The translations under genes and the position numbers were made by a program. DNA of 23,672 nt from an uncultured Oscillospiraceae bacterium (GTDB taxonomy: Bacteria; Bacillota_A; Clostridia; Oscillospirales; Oscillospiraceae). The notes beneath the pieces are model-generated. The model was not told the origin of the DNA. It was given only the letters and a program-made list of their open reading frames with translations, and made no database searches. Shown here piece by piece: positions 15,309-22,734 of this stretch. Where the stretch lies: assembly GCA_910584605.1 (NCBI GenBank), contig CAJUAW010000030.1:1-23672 (forward strand), read 5' to 3'. How positions within the stretch are numbered: position 1 is the first letter of the stretch; every line of letters begins with the position of its first letter.

Positions 15309-16163
15309 TTAATTGGTGAGCATGGTGCCCACGCCGGCGTCGGTGAGCAGCTCGGTGAGCAGGGAGTGGGGCACCCGGCCGTCCAGGATGACGGCGGACT
15401 TGACCCCGGAGCGGACCGCGTTGACACAGCAGTCCACCGGGTGGATCATATCCCCGGAGATGACCCCCTCCCGCACCAGGGCGGGGACGGAGGACAGCTG
15501 CAGCTCGGGGATAAGGGTAGCTTCGTCCGCGGGGTCCCGGAGCAGGCCCCGGACCCCGGTGAGGAGGATCAGCTTTTCCGCCTTCAAGGCCACGGCCAGC
15601 TTGGCGGCGGCGGTGTCCGCGTTCACGTTGTAGGACACCATCTGGTCCATCCCCTGGGCCACGGGGGCCACCACGGGGATACAGCCGCTGTCCAGGGCGG
15701 CGGTGATGGTGGAGGGGTCCACCTTGGTCACGCTGCCCACCAGGCCATGCCGCTCGTCCAGCTGCCGCGCCTGGAACAGGCCGCCGTCCAGGCCGCACAG
15801 GCCCACGGCCTTGCCGCCCAGCCGGTTCATGGCGGCCACCAGGTCCTTGTTCACCTGGCCGCACAGCACCTGCTGCACCACCGGCATAATCTCCGCGCCG
15901 GTGCAGCGCAGGCCGCCCTCAAAGCGGGACTCCAGACCCAGCCGGGCCAGCATGGCGTCGATCTCCGTCCGGCCGCTGTGGAGCAGAACCACCCGCACCC
16001 CCACCAGGGAGAGCAGGATCATGTCGGAAATGGCGGCGTCCCGGGCCTCGCCGGGGACCGCGCTGCTGTCGTACTTGACGATGATGGTTTTGCCGGAAAA
16101 CCGTTGGATATAGGGCAGGGCCTCAGCCAGCACCTGGGCCCGGTCGATCTCCTGGAAGGACAT
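15309..16163 (-). CDS. argB: Acetylglutamate kinase homologue with altered active-site loops
   Basis: The length (284 aa) and overall sequence match acetylglutamate kinase, which phosphorylates N-acetylglutamate in arginine synthesis. The substrate Arg region GLRCTG (R86), NKDLVAAMNRLGGKAVGL, YNVNAD (178-183) and the C-terminal VILDGRVPHSLL ... GTM are recognisable. Several normally invariant sites are changed. KYGG is KYDS (30-33), HGGG is HSGR (62-65), LTDV is LTGV (201-204), and GGMIPK is GDMIHP (237-242), which removes the lysine equivalent to E. coli K217. The first-loop Lys30 is kept. The frame is open with GGAGGA 7 nt before the ATG, so this is not a decayed reading frame. It sits between argJ and argF. 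It may be a divergent enzyme, a weak one, or a non-catalytic homologue. Confidence 0.88.
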   Translation of the reverse strand: MSFQEIDRAQVLAEALPYIQRFSGKTIIVKYDSSAVPGEARDAAISDMILLSLVGVRVVLLHSGRTEIDAMLARLGLESRFEGGLRCTGAEIMPVVQQVLCGQVNKDLVAAMNRLGGKAVGLCGLDGGLFQARQLDERHGLVGSVTKVDPSTITAALDSGCIPVVAPVAQGMDQMVSYNVNADTAAAKLAVALKAEKLILLTGVRGLLRDPADEATLIPELQLSSVPALVREGVISGDMIHPVDCCVNAVRSGVKSAVILDGRVPHSLLTELLTDAGVGTMLTN

Positions 16164-16185
16164 AGTCGGTTCCTCCTATCTTGTT

Positions 16186-17409
16186 TCAGCTGCGGTAATC
16201 GCCGTTGATGCGGACGTATTCCGCCGTCAGATCACAGCCCCAGCACTCGGCGGAGTCATCCCCCTCGTTCAGGTCGACGGCAATGACGGCCTCCTTCTGA
16301 GACAGGATTTCCGTGGCCTTGGCCTCGTCAAAGGGGACGCCGTCCCCCTGCCGGCAGACCAGAACGGACCCGGCCTCCGATGCAAAGGAGATGTCCACAT
16401 GCTCGGGACGGAAGGGGGCTTTGGAGTAGCCCATGGCGGCCATAACCCGGCCCCAGTTGGCGTCGGCGCCGCACATGGCGGCCTTCACCAGGGAGGAGCC
16501 CACCACCGCCTTGGCCAGGCGCTCGGCGCTCTCCTCGCTGCGGGCGCCGGTTATCCTGCAGGTGACCAGCTTGCCGGCCCCCTCGCCGTCTCCGGCGATG
16601 CTTCGCGCCAGTTGGCGGCAGACGTGGTCCAGCGCCTCCTTGAAGGCGGCGTAGCCCTCGTCCTTCCACTCGATGAGGGGGTTGCCCGCCATGCCGTTGG
16701 CCAGGATGACGCAGGTGTCGTTGGTGGAGGTGTCCCCGTCCACGGTGACCCGGTTGAAGGTCTTTTGGGCCGTGTCCCGCAGGGCGTCCTCCAGCAGCTC
16801 CAGGGTGATGGCGCAGTCGGTGGTGATGAAGCACAGCATGGTGCCCATGTTGGGGTGGATCATGCCGGAGCCCTTGGCAATGGCCCCCAGGCGCACCTCC
16901 CTGCCCCCCACGGAGAAGGAGACGGCCAGCTCCTTCTTCACGGTATCGGTGGTCATGATCGCGGCGGCGGCCAGATCAGAGCCGTCATCAGACAGGGAGG
17001 CCGCCAGGGCGGGCATCCCCGCCTGGATGGCTCCAATGTTGATGGTCTGGCCGATGACTCCGGTGGAGCAGACGGCGAAGTCCGCCGCCTCCCGTCCGGT
17101 GGCCTGGGCGGCGGCGGCGCACATGGCCTCCGCGTTCTCGTGGCTGCCGGGACAGCAGGCATTGGCGTTGCCGCTGTTGGCTACGATGCCCCAGGCGGTG
17201 CCGTCCTCCAGGTGGTCCATGGTCACGTAGATGGGGGCCGCCTTCACCCGGTTCAGGGTATACACCCCGGCGGCGGTACACTCCTTTTCGGAGAGAATCA
17301 TGGCTAAGTCGTTTTTGTCCGGGCTGCTGGTGGCCTTCACGCCGCAGTGGACGCCGCCCGCCTTGAAGCCCTGGGCGGCGCACACGCCGCCGGTGATTTC
17401 GTTGAACAT
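16186..17409 (-). CDS. argJ: Bifunctional glutamate N-acetyltransferase / ornithine acetyltransferase
   Basis: ArgJ moves the acetyl group from N-acetylornithine to glutamate (and may use acetyl-CoA), closing the cyclic arginine pathway. It is an Ntn-type enzyme that cleaves itself before a catalytic Thr. The cleavage region reads KGSGMIHPNMGTMLCF with Thr190 as nucleophile; the residue before it is Gly189, where Ala is usual. Other family blocks are GVYTLNRVKAAP, VANSGNANAC, FAVCSTGVIGQ, NRVTVDGDTSTNDT, and GADANWGRVMAAMGYS. The length of 407 aa is normal. I start at ATG 17409, which has AAAGGAG 8 nt upstream, not at 17442 inside argH. argB follows after 22 nt. Confidence 0.97.
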   Translation of the reverse strand: MFNEITGGVCAAQGFKAGGVHCGVKATSSPDKNDLAMILSEKECTAAGVYTLNRVKAAPIYVTMDHLEDGTAWGIVANSGNANACCPGSHENAEAMCAAAAQATGREAADFAVCSTGVIGQTINIGAIQAGMPALAASLSDDGSDLAAAAIMTTDTVKKELAVSFSVGGREVRLGAIAKGSGMIHPNMGTMLCFITTDCAITLELLEDALRDTAQKTFNRVTVDGDTSTNDTCVILANGMAGNPLIEWKDEGYAAFKEALDHVCRQLARSIAGDGEGAGKLVTCRITGARSEESAERLAKAVVGSSLVKAAMCGADANWGRVMAAMGYSKAPFRPEHVDISFASEAGSVLVCRQGDGVPFDEAKATEILSQKEAVIAVDLNEGDDSAECWGCDLTAEYVRINGDYRS

Positions 17410-17422
17410 CGTTGTCTCTCCT

Positions 17423-18802
17423 TTACCGCCGCGCGGCCACAAATTCTTCGATCAGGCTGATCTGCTTCTCCACGCTCTCCTTAGCGGGGCCGCCGTAGAC
17501 CTTGCGGCCGTTGACGCAGGTCTTCAGGGCCAGGGCCTGGTACACGTCGGTGTCGAACAGGCCGGAGATGGCCCGGAAGTCCCGGAGGGTGAGGGTGTCC
17601 AGGGTGTCCCCCGTCTTGAGGCACAGGTTGACCAGACGGCCCACGATCATATACGCCTCCCGGAAGGGCAGGCCCTTCTTCACCAGATAGTCGGCGCAGT
17701 CGGTGGCGTTGATGAAGCCGCCCGCCGCCGCCCGGGCCATGTCCTTGGACCGGACGGTGAGGGTGTCCACCATGGCGGCGAAGACGGGCAGGCACAGCTC
17801 CACGGTATCGATGGCGTCGAAGGCGGCCTCCTTGTCCTCCTGCATATCCTTGTTGTAGGCCAGGGGGAGGGCCTTCATCACGGTGAGCAGGGTGACCAGC
17901 GCGCCGTACACCCGGCCCGTCTTGCCCCGGACCAGCTCGGCCACGTCGGGGTTCTTCTTCTGGGGCATGATGGAGGAGCCGGTGGAGTAGGCGTCGTCCA
18001 GGTCCACAAACTTGAACTCCCAGGAGCACCACAGGATGATCTCCTCGGAGAACCGGGACAGATGCATCATCAGGATGGACAGGGCGGACAGCAGCTCAAT
18101 GGCGTAGTCCCGGTCAGAGACGGAATCCATGGAATTGTCGGTGGGCTTGGCGAAGCCCAGAGCGGCGGCGGTCTGAAAGCGGTCCACCGGGTAGGTGGAG
18201 GTGGCCAGGGCGCCCGCCCCCAGGGGGCACTCGTCCAGCCGCGCCAGACAGTCCTCCAGACGGGTGACGTCCCGCTTGAACATGTTGGCGTAGGCCATCA
18301 TGTAGTGGCCGAAGGTGGTAGGCTGGGCCCGCTGCATGTGGGTGTAGCCGGGCATGACCGTCTCCAGATTGGCCTTGGCCTTCTTCACCAGCACCTCCTC
18401 CAGGTCCAGCACCTGAGTGATGAGGACGGGGATCTCGGAGCGGACATACAGCCGGGTGTCCACCGCCACCTGATCGTTCCGGGACCGGGCGGTGTGCAGC
18501 CGCTTGCCGGCCTCGCCCACCCGGTCGGTGAGCATGGCCTCGATGTTCATGTGGATGTCCTCGTTCTCCAGAGAAAACTCCACCTGACCGGCCTCGATGT
18601 CGGCCAGAATGGCCTTCAGCCCGGTGACGATGGTCTCGGCCTCGTGGGCCTCGATGATGCCGGTCCGGCCCAGCATCTCGGCGTGGGCGATGGACCCGGC
18701 GATGTCCTGCTGGTACAGCCGGGCGTCGAAGCCAATGGAGGAGTTAAAGTCGTTGACAAGGGTGTCGGTTTCCTTTTGAAACCGTCCGGCCCATAATTTC
18801 AT
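17423..18802 (-). CDS. argH: Argininosuccinate lyase
   Basis: ArgH splits argininosuccinate into arginine and fumarate, the last step of the pathway. The 459-aa protein belongs to the fumarase/aspartase superfamily. It has the signature GSSIMPQKKNP (275-285) with the mobile-loop serine, SRNDQVAVDTRLY (107-119) and PGYTHMQRAQP (151-161) with catalytic His155. The N-terminus MKLWAGRF is typical. AAGGAG lies 8 nt before the ATG at 18802. argJ starts 13 nt after the stop. On the other side an iron-sulfur flavoprotein gene ends 18 nt away and separates it from argG. Confidence 0.98.
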   Translation of the reverse strand: MKLWAGRFQKETDTLVNDFNSSIGFDARLYQQDIAGSIAHAEMLGRTGIIEAHEAETIVTGLKAILADIEAGQVEFSLENEDIHMNIEAMLTDRVGEAGKRLHTARSRNDQVAVDTRLYVRSEIPVLITQVLDLEEVLVKKAKANLETVMPGYTHMQRAQPTTFGHYMMAYANMFKRDVTRLEDCLARLDECPLGAGALATSTYPVDRFQTAAALGFAKPTDNSMDSVSDRDYAIELLSALSILMMHLSRFSEEIILWCSWEFKFVDLDDAYSTGSSIMPQKKNPDVAELVRGKTGRVYGALVTLLTVMKALPLAYNKDMQEDKEAAFDAIDTVELCLPVFAAMVDTLTVRSKDMARAAAGGFINATDCADYLVKKGLPFREAYMIVGRLVNLCLKTGDTLDTLTLRDFRAISGLFDTDVYQALALKTCVNGRKVYGGPAKESVEKQISLIEEFVAARR

Positions 18803-18820
18803 AGGTATCGCTCCTTATTC

Positions 18821-19438
18821 CTAACGGATAAAATTGGTCCGCACAGGTTCTTCCTTTTCAGGCAGCCCGAACGCGTCCTTCCCCAACCGAATGGACTTTA
18901 TCAGGAAAGACATGTTCCGGGCCAGGGTCCGCATGGTCTGAAGGCCCTCCGCATCCTGCGCCGCCTCGCCGGGCAGACGGCCGTGGATGCTGTTCCAGTA
19001 TTGGCTGGAAACCACAGGCATTCCGGAAATGGTGAAGAATTTGTTCAGCTCGTCAAAGGTGGCTGACAGCCCGCCCCGCCGGGCCACTGCCACAGCGGCG
19101 CCCACCTTCATGGTTTTGTCGAACTGGGTGCTGTAAAACAGCCGGGTGAGGAACGCCACCAAAGTGGCATTGGCCGAGGCAAAATACACCGGGCTGCCCA
19201 CCACCAGGCCATCACTGGCTTCAAATTTAGCCGCCGCCTGATTCACCAGGTCGTCAAAGACGCACTGGCCCTTTTCGGCGCACCCACCACAGGCAATGCA
19301 GCCCCGGATATCCTGCCCCCCAATATGAAGCAGTTCAGTCTCGATCCCCTCTTGGGCGAAGACCTGTTCCATCTCTCTCAGCGCGATGCCGGTGTTTCCC
19401 CTGGCCTTGGGGCTGCCGTTAATCATCAAAATCTTCAT
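18821..19438 (-). CDS. Iron-sulfur flavoprotein (NADPH-dependent FMN reductase / Isf family)
   Basis: The 205-aa flavodoxin-fold protein starts MKILMINGSPKARGNTG, the FMN-phosphate-binding loop, and continues with VVGSPVYFASANATLVAFLTR, typical of NADPH-dependent FMN reductases. Cys47, 50, 53 and 59 (CIACGGCAEKGQC) give CX2CX2CX5C, the compact cysteine motif that binds a 4Fe-4S cluster in iron-sulfur flavoproteins such as Methanosarcina Isf. It is therefore probably a cytosolic electron-transfer or reductase protein of anaerobic metabolism. The ATG at 19438 has AAGGAG 7 nt upstream. It lies 44 nt after argG and 18 nt before argH, so it should be expressed with arginine synthesis. I know of no role for it in that pathway. 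Confidence 0.9.
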   Translation of the reverse strand: MKILMINGSPKARGNTGIALREMEQVFAQEGIETELLHIGGQDIRGCIACGGCAEKGQCVFDDLVNQAAAKFEASDGLVVGSPVYFASANATLVAFLTRLFYSTQFDKTMKVGAAVAVARRGGLSATFDELNKFFTISGMPVVSSQYWNSIHGRLPGEAAQDAEGLQTMRTLARNMSFLIKSIRLGKDAFGLPEKEEPVRTNFIR

Positions 19439-19482
19439 CGGTATGCTCCTTATTGCTATTCCGCTCAGAGCGGGCCGGATGC

Positions 19483-20697
19483 TTACAGCTTCCCCTGCTC
19501 CCGCAGCGCCTGGACGGTGTCCGGCAGGCCCCACAGGTTGATGAAGCCGGTGGCGTCGTCCTGGTTGTAGTCGCTCTCCTCAAAGGTGACCAGATTCTCG
19601 GAATACAGGCTCTCGGGGGAGGTGACCGAGGCGGTAATGATGTTGCCCTTGTAGAGCTTCAGCTTTACGGCGCCGGTGACATGCTCCTGGGTCTTGACCG
19701 CGAAGGCCTGGAGGGCCTCCCGCAGGGGGGTGAACCACTTGCCGTTGTACACCAGGTCGGCAAAGTCCACCGCCAGCTTACTCTTCATGTGCTTGGTGTC
19801 CTTGTCGATGGTGATCATCTCCAGCACCTCGTGGGCCCGGTAGAGGATGGTGCCGCCGGGAGTCTCATATACGCCCCGGTCCTTCATGCCCACCAGCCGG
19901 TTTTCCACGATGTCCAGCAGGCCGATGCCGTTCTTCCCGCCCAGGTCGTTGAGCCTGCGGATGATGTCGCTGGCCTTCATCTTCTCCCCATTGATGGCCA
20001 CCGGCCAGCCCTTCTCAAAGTCCAGGGTGACGTAGGCGGCCTCATCGGGGGCCATGGCGGGGGAGACGCCCATCTCCAAAAAGCCGGGCTTGTCATACTG
20101 GGGCTCGTTGGCGGGGTCCTCCAGGTCCAGGCCCTCGTGGGACAGGTGCCACAGGTTCTTGTCCTTGGAGTAGTTGGTCTCCCGGCTGATCTTCAGGGGG
20201 ACGTTGTGGGCCTCGGCGTAGTCGATCTCCTCGTCCCGGCCCTTGATGTCCCACTCCCGCCAGGGGGCGATGATCTTCATCTCGGGGGCGAACCGCTTGA
20301 TGGCCAGCTCAAAGCGGACCTGATCATTGCCCTTGCCGGTGCAGCCGTGGCAGATGGCGTCGGCCCCCTCCTTCTTGGCGATCTCCACCAGCTGCCGGGC
20401 AATGATGGGCCGGGCGAAGGCGGTGCCCAGGAGATAGTCCTCATACTTGGCCCCCATCATCATGGAGGGGATGATCACCTCATCCACCATCTCGTCGGTC
20501 AGGTCCTCCACGTAGAGCTTGGAGGCGCCGGTCTTGAGGGCCTTCTCCTCCAGGCCGTCCAGCTCGGTGCCCTGGCCCACGTCGCCGGAGACGGCGATGA
20601 TCTCCGGATCGTTGTAGTTCTCCTTCAGCCAGGGGATGATGATGGATGTATCCAAACCGCCGGAATATGCCAAAACAACCTTTTTTACGTCTGCCAT
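19483..20697 (-). CDS. argG: Argininosuccinate synthase
   Basis: ArgG condenses citrulline and aspartate with ATP to argininosuccinate. The 404-aa protein has the PP-loop AYSGGLDTS (10-18), the GCTGKGNDQVRFE block, and the conserved stretch around EKGWPVAINGEKM. Length and motifs are normal. The ATG at 20697 has GGAGGG 9 nt upstream; the longer frame to 20742 would run through a leader hairpin and lacks support. It is the first gene of the arginine cluster, with a promoter at 20765-20793 and ArgR-like palindromes further upstream. Confidence 0.98.
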   Translation of the reverse strand: MADVKKVVLAYSGGLDTSIIIPWLKENYNDPEIIAVSGDVGQGTELDGLEEKALKTGASKLYVEDLTDEMVDEVIIPSMMMGAKYEDYLLGTAFARPIIARQLVEIAKKEGADAICHGCTGKGNDQVRFELAIKRFAPEMKIIAPWREWDIKGRDEEIDYAEAHNVPLKISRETNYSKDKNLWHLSHEGLDLEDPANEPQYDKPGFLEMGVSPAMAPDEAAYVTLDFEKGWPVAINGEKMKASDIIRRLNDLGGKNGIGLLDIVENRLVGMKDRGVYETPGGTILYRAHEVLEMITIDKDTKHMKSKLAVDFADLVYNGKWFTPLREALQAFAVKTQEHVTGAVKLKLYKGNIITASVTSPESLYSENLVTFEESDYNQDDATGFINLWGLPDTVQALREQGKL

Positions 20698-20728
20698 GAT
20701 TTGTTTCCCTCCAAAAATTCCAGATAAA

Positions 20729-20744
20729 GGGTGGACCTCCACCC
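20729..20744 (-). other. Hairpin in the argG 5' leader
   Basis: On the minus strand GGGTGGAGGTCCACCC can form a 6-7 bp stem about 16 nt upstream of the argG Shine-Dalgarno sequence and just after the predicted transcription start near 20758. There is no U-tract, so it is not a terminator. It may protect the 5' end or affect ribosome access. Confidence 0.45.
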
Positions 20745-20764
20745 TCTCCGTGTCTTATGGGGAC

Positions 20765-20793
20765 AGTCTATCACGCTTTCCCCTGGATTGCAA
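20765..20793 (-). promoter_or_regulatory. Promoter of the arginine cluster
   Basis: On the minus strand TTGCAA (20793-20788) and TAGACT (20770-20765) are separated by 17 nt. The predicted transcription start is near 20758, giving a leader of about 60 nt before the argG ATG. The call rests on sequence match and position only. Confidence 0.55.
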
Positions 20794-20802
20794 GTGGATT
20801 TT

Positions 20803-20865
20803 TGCATGACTATACATTTTTTCGCCGGTTTTTTCCAGATATTTTCACCAAAAATGAATATTCAT
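20803..20865. promoter_or_regulatory. Candidate ArgR (ARG-box-like) operator sites
   Basis: Two palindromic sites lie upstream of the argG promoter. TGCATGACTATACA (20803-20816), an imperfect palindrome with TGNAT/ATNCA-like half-sites, is about 10 nt from the -35 box. ATGAATATTCAT (20854-20865) is a perfect palindrome made of the TGAAT/ATTCA halves of the ARG box, though without the usual 4-nt spacer. The surrounding DNA is AT-rich. Given the arginine genes downstream, ArgR binding is a reasonable inference; argR itself is not in the window. Confidence 0.45.
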
Positions 20866-20894
20866 GCGATTATACTGCATATTTACCCGCGCGC

Positions 20895-20926
20895 AAAAGA
20901 AGACGCCCTCCGTAAAAGGCGTCTTC
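20895..20926 (-). terminator. Terminator of the ychF-chrA-fliB transcript
   Basis: GAAGACGCC (20899-20907) and GGCGTCTTC (20918-20926) form a 9-bp stem with a 10-nt loop. On the minus strand the stem is followed by TTTTGCG. It starts 14 nt after the stop of the FliB-family gene. Confidence 0.8.
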
Positions 20927-20939
20927 CTTCTCAGGGCGC

Positions 20940-22157
20940 TCAGCCGCCCAGCAGAATGGCCATGTGCGCCAGCGAGGTGCTGCTGTTCTGGATCAGCTCA
21001 TCCCGCAGCTGCGCCTGATTGCTCCGGTTATGGAGCAGCCGCCGGTTGGCCTGAACCAGCACATGGAACAGCCGCTCCCGGCTGACCTCCTTGTGACAGC
21101 CGCAGACAGCGGTGAAGCGGTAAAAGCTGTACATATTGCACAGGTTCACATACTCATTCCACAGGTTTTCCGGGGATTCCAGACTGGGGAAGGTAGTGTA
21201 AAACACCAGGTTGACCATCAGATTTTCAAAGAAATGCTCCGAATGGCCCAGCAGTTCCTCCAGCTTGCCCTCCAGCTCCTGATAGCGGGACAGGTCGAGC
21301 TGAACGCTGCCTGTCCCCAGGAGGCTGCAGTCGTCGCTGACCGCGGCGCACAGCTCCTCCACCAGCTCCTTCTGGCTCTGGGAGTAGGCGCCCACCAGCA
21401 CCCGGAGATTTTCACTGAGGTACATTCCCGTCTGCCGGGGCAGACGGACCAGCGCAGCGGACGCCGCGCCGGGGTCCCGCAGCAGGGCCTCGGACTGCTC
21501 CAGCCACCGGCCGGCCGTGTCCGCGGCCTTCCAGTCCGCGTCCCGCAGGCGCTGGAGCAGCAGGCCCAGCAGCAGCATCCGCTGGGACAGCTTCAGCCTC
21601 CGCTCCTGGAGCACGTCGATGCACAGGGAGCGGATGTCCCCAAACCGCTCCGCCACCGGGGAGATCGGAACACCGTCCCGCCACTCCGCCTTGGGCAGCG
21701 GCTCCTCCACAAAATCGATGCCCTCAGTCAGGTCCCAAAGCAGGGCCAGGACCCCCTCGCAGGCCGGTGACAGCGACCGCTCCAGCCCCGCGATGGTGTA
21801 GATCTGCCGCCTGGGGAAGTTCCGGCACACGCTGGGCAGGGTCTCCGCCCCGCACTCCAGCTGGAGGCGGCACAGCCCCTCCGGGGTGTGGAAGGTACAC
21901 CGCCCGGTCTCGCGCACGGTAAACTCGGCATAATAGCCGTCGTGCTCCCGCTCCCGGAGCCGGCGCACACACCGCGCCTCCTCCTCCAGCCCCGCCTCCT
22001 GGACCGCCCGCTTGACGGTCAGGTAGTCCTTTTTGTTGAATTCAATCCGCCAGTTGTCGTCACAGCAGTTGTCCTTGCAGGCCCCCATCACGCAGTGGAA
22101 GTCCTGATAGAACCGCGGCATCAGCGCCGTCTTGACTACAATTACTCGTTTCGCCAT
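20940..22157 (-). CDS. fliB: FliB-family protein (flagellin lysine-N-methylase-like)
   Basis: The 405-aa protein opens with the cysteine cluster typical of FliB: MPRFYQDFHCVMGACKDNCC (Cys22, 27, 31, 32), followed by GRCTFHTPEGLCRLQLECGAETLPSVCRNFPRR, which resembles a metal- or Fe-S-binding module. In Salmonella FliB methylates surface lysines of flagellin. Many Clostridial homologues sit in genomes or loci without flagella, so the substrate here is unknown. Residues after about 150 are helical and poorly conserved. The start at 22157 has GAGGTG about 5 nt upstream; most relatives begin at MPRFYQDF (residue 13), so a later start is possible. It follows the chromate transporter genes by 13 nt and ends at a terminator. 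Confidence 0.83.
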   Translation of the reverse strand: MAKRVIVVKTALMPRFYQDFHCVMGACKDNCCDDNWRIEFNKKDYLTVKRAVQEAGLEEEARCVRRLREREHDGYYAEFTVRETGRCTFHTPEGLCRLQLECGAETLPSVCRNFPRRQIYTIAGLERSLSPACEGVLALLWDLTEGIDFVEEPLPKAEWRDGVPISPVAERFGDIRSLCIDVLQERRLKLSQRMLLLGLLLQRLRDADWKAADTAGRWLEQSEALLRDPGAASAALVRLPRQTGMYLSENLRVLVGAYSQSQKELVEELCAAVSDDCSLLGTGSVQLDLSRYQELEGKLEELLGHSEHFFENLMVNLVFYTTFPSLESPENLWNEYVNLCNMYSFYRFTAVCGCHKEVSRERLFHVLVQANRRLLHNRSNQAQLRDELIQNSSTSLAHMAILLGG

Positions 22158-22170
22158 AGGAACACCTCAT

Positions 22171-22734
22171 TCAAAATTGACATACCGCGCCGATCACTGC
22201 GGCGGCGGCAATAAAGACCACCGGATGCAGCTTCTTCAGCCGCTTGCTCTGCATGCACAGGAACACCGCCAGACTCAGGACCAGCGCGGGCCAGCGGACG
22301 GAGAAGGCGTGCTCCGCCGTCCCGCCCGCGGCCACCAGCACCGACAGGGCCACCGACAGTCCGGCGGAGGCGATCAGCGCCGTGGAGGCGGGGCGCAGTC
22401 CCTGGAAGACGGAGTCCACCGTCCGGGACTGGCGGAATTTCTGCAAAAACCCGGCAATGATCATGATAATGATGATGGATGGGGTGATCAACCCCACCGT
22501 AGCCACCACCGCGCCCAGCGGGCCCGCCGTGGCAAAGCCTACGTAGGTGGCCATGTTCACCCCCATGGGGCCGGGGGTGGACTCGGACACGGCGATCATG
22601 GTGGTCAGATCGGTGTCGGTAAACCAGCCTGTCTGGGCGCCCATATTCTGGAGGAAGGGAATGGTGGCCAGTCCGCCGCCCACGGCGAAGAGGCCCACCT
22701 TGGCAAACTCAAAAAACAGCCGCAGCAGGATCAT
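22171..22734 (-). CDS. chrA: Chromate transporter, half-size subunit (second)
   Basis: The 187-aa membrane protein carries one ChrA domain. Its signatures are FFEFAKVGLFAVGGGLATIPFLQNMG and STPGPMGVNMATYVGFATAGPLGA ... VGLITPSIIII, then further hydrophobic segments. Short ChrA proteins act as pairs encoded by adjacent genes and move chromate, or probably another oxyanion, across the inner membrane. The ATG at 22734 overlaps the stop of the other half (ATGA), showing translational coupling; the long upstream part of this frame is inside that gene and is not coding. The physiological substrate in a gut-type anaerobe is uncertain. Confidence 0.92.
   Translation of the reverse strand: MILLRLFFEFAKVGLFAVGGGLATIPFLQNMGAQTGWFTDTDLTTMIAVSESTPGPMGVNMATYVGFATAGPLGAVVATVGLITPSIIIIMIIAGFLQKFRQSRTVDSVFQGLRPASTALIASAGLSVALSVLVAAGGTAEHAFSVRWPALVLSLAVFLCMQSKRLKKLHPVVFIAAAAVIGAVCQF

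Noticed and set aside
17231..18796. Plus-strand frame of 521 codons opposite argH
   Set aside because: It spans argH and part of argJ on the opposite strand; both of these are certain, and the shadow protein shows no motif.
19453..20727. Plus-strand frame of 424 codons opposite argG
   Set aside because: It is a mirror of argG with biased composition; the argG motifs on the other strand are unambiguous.
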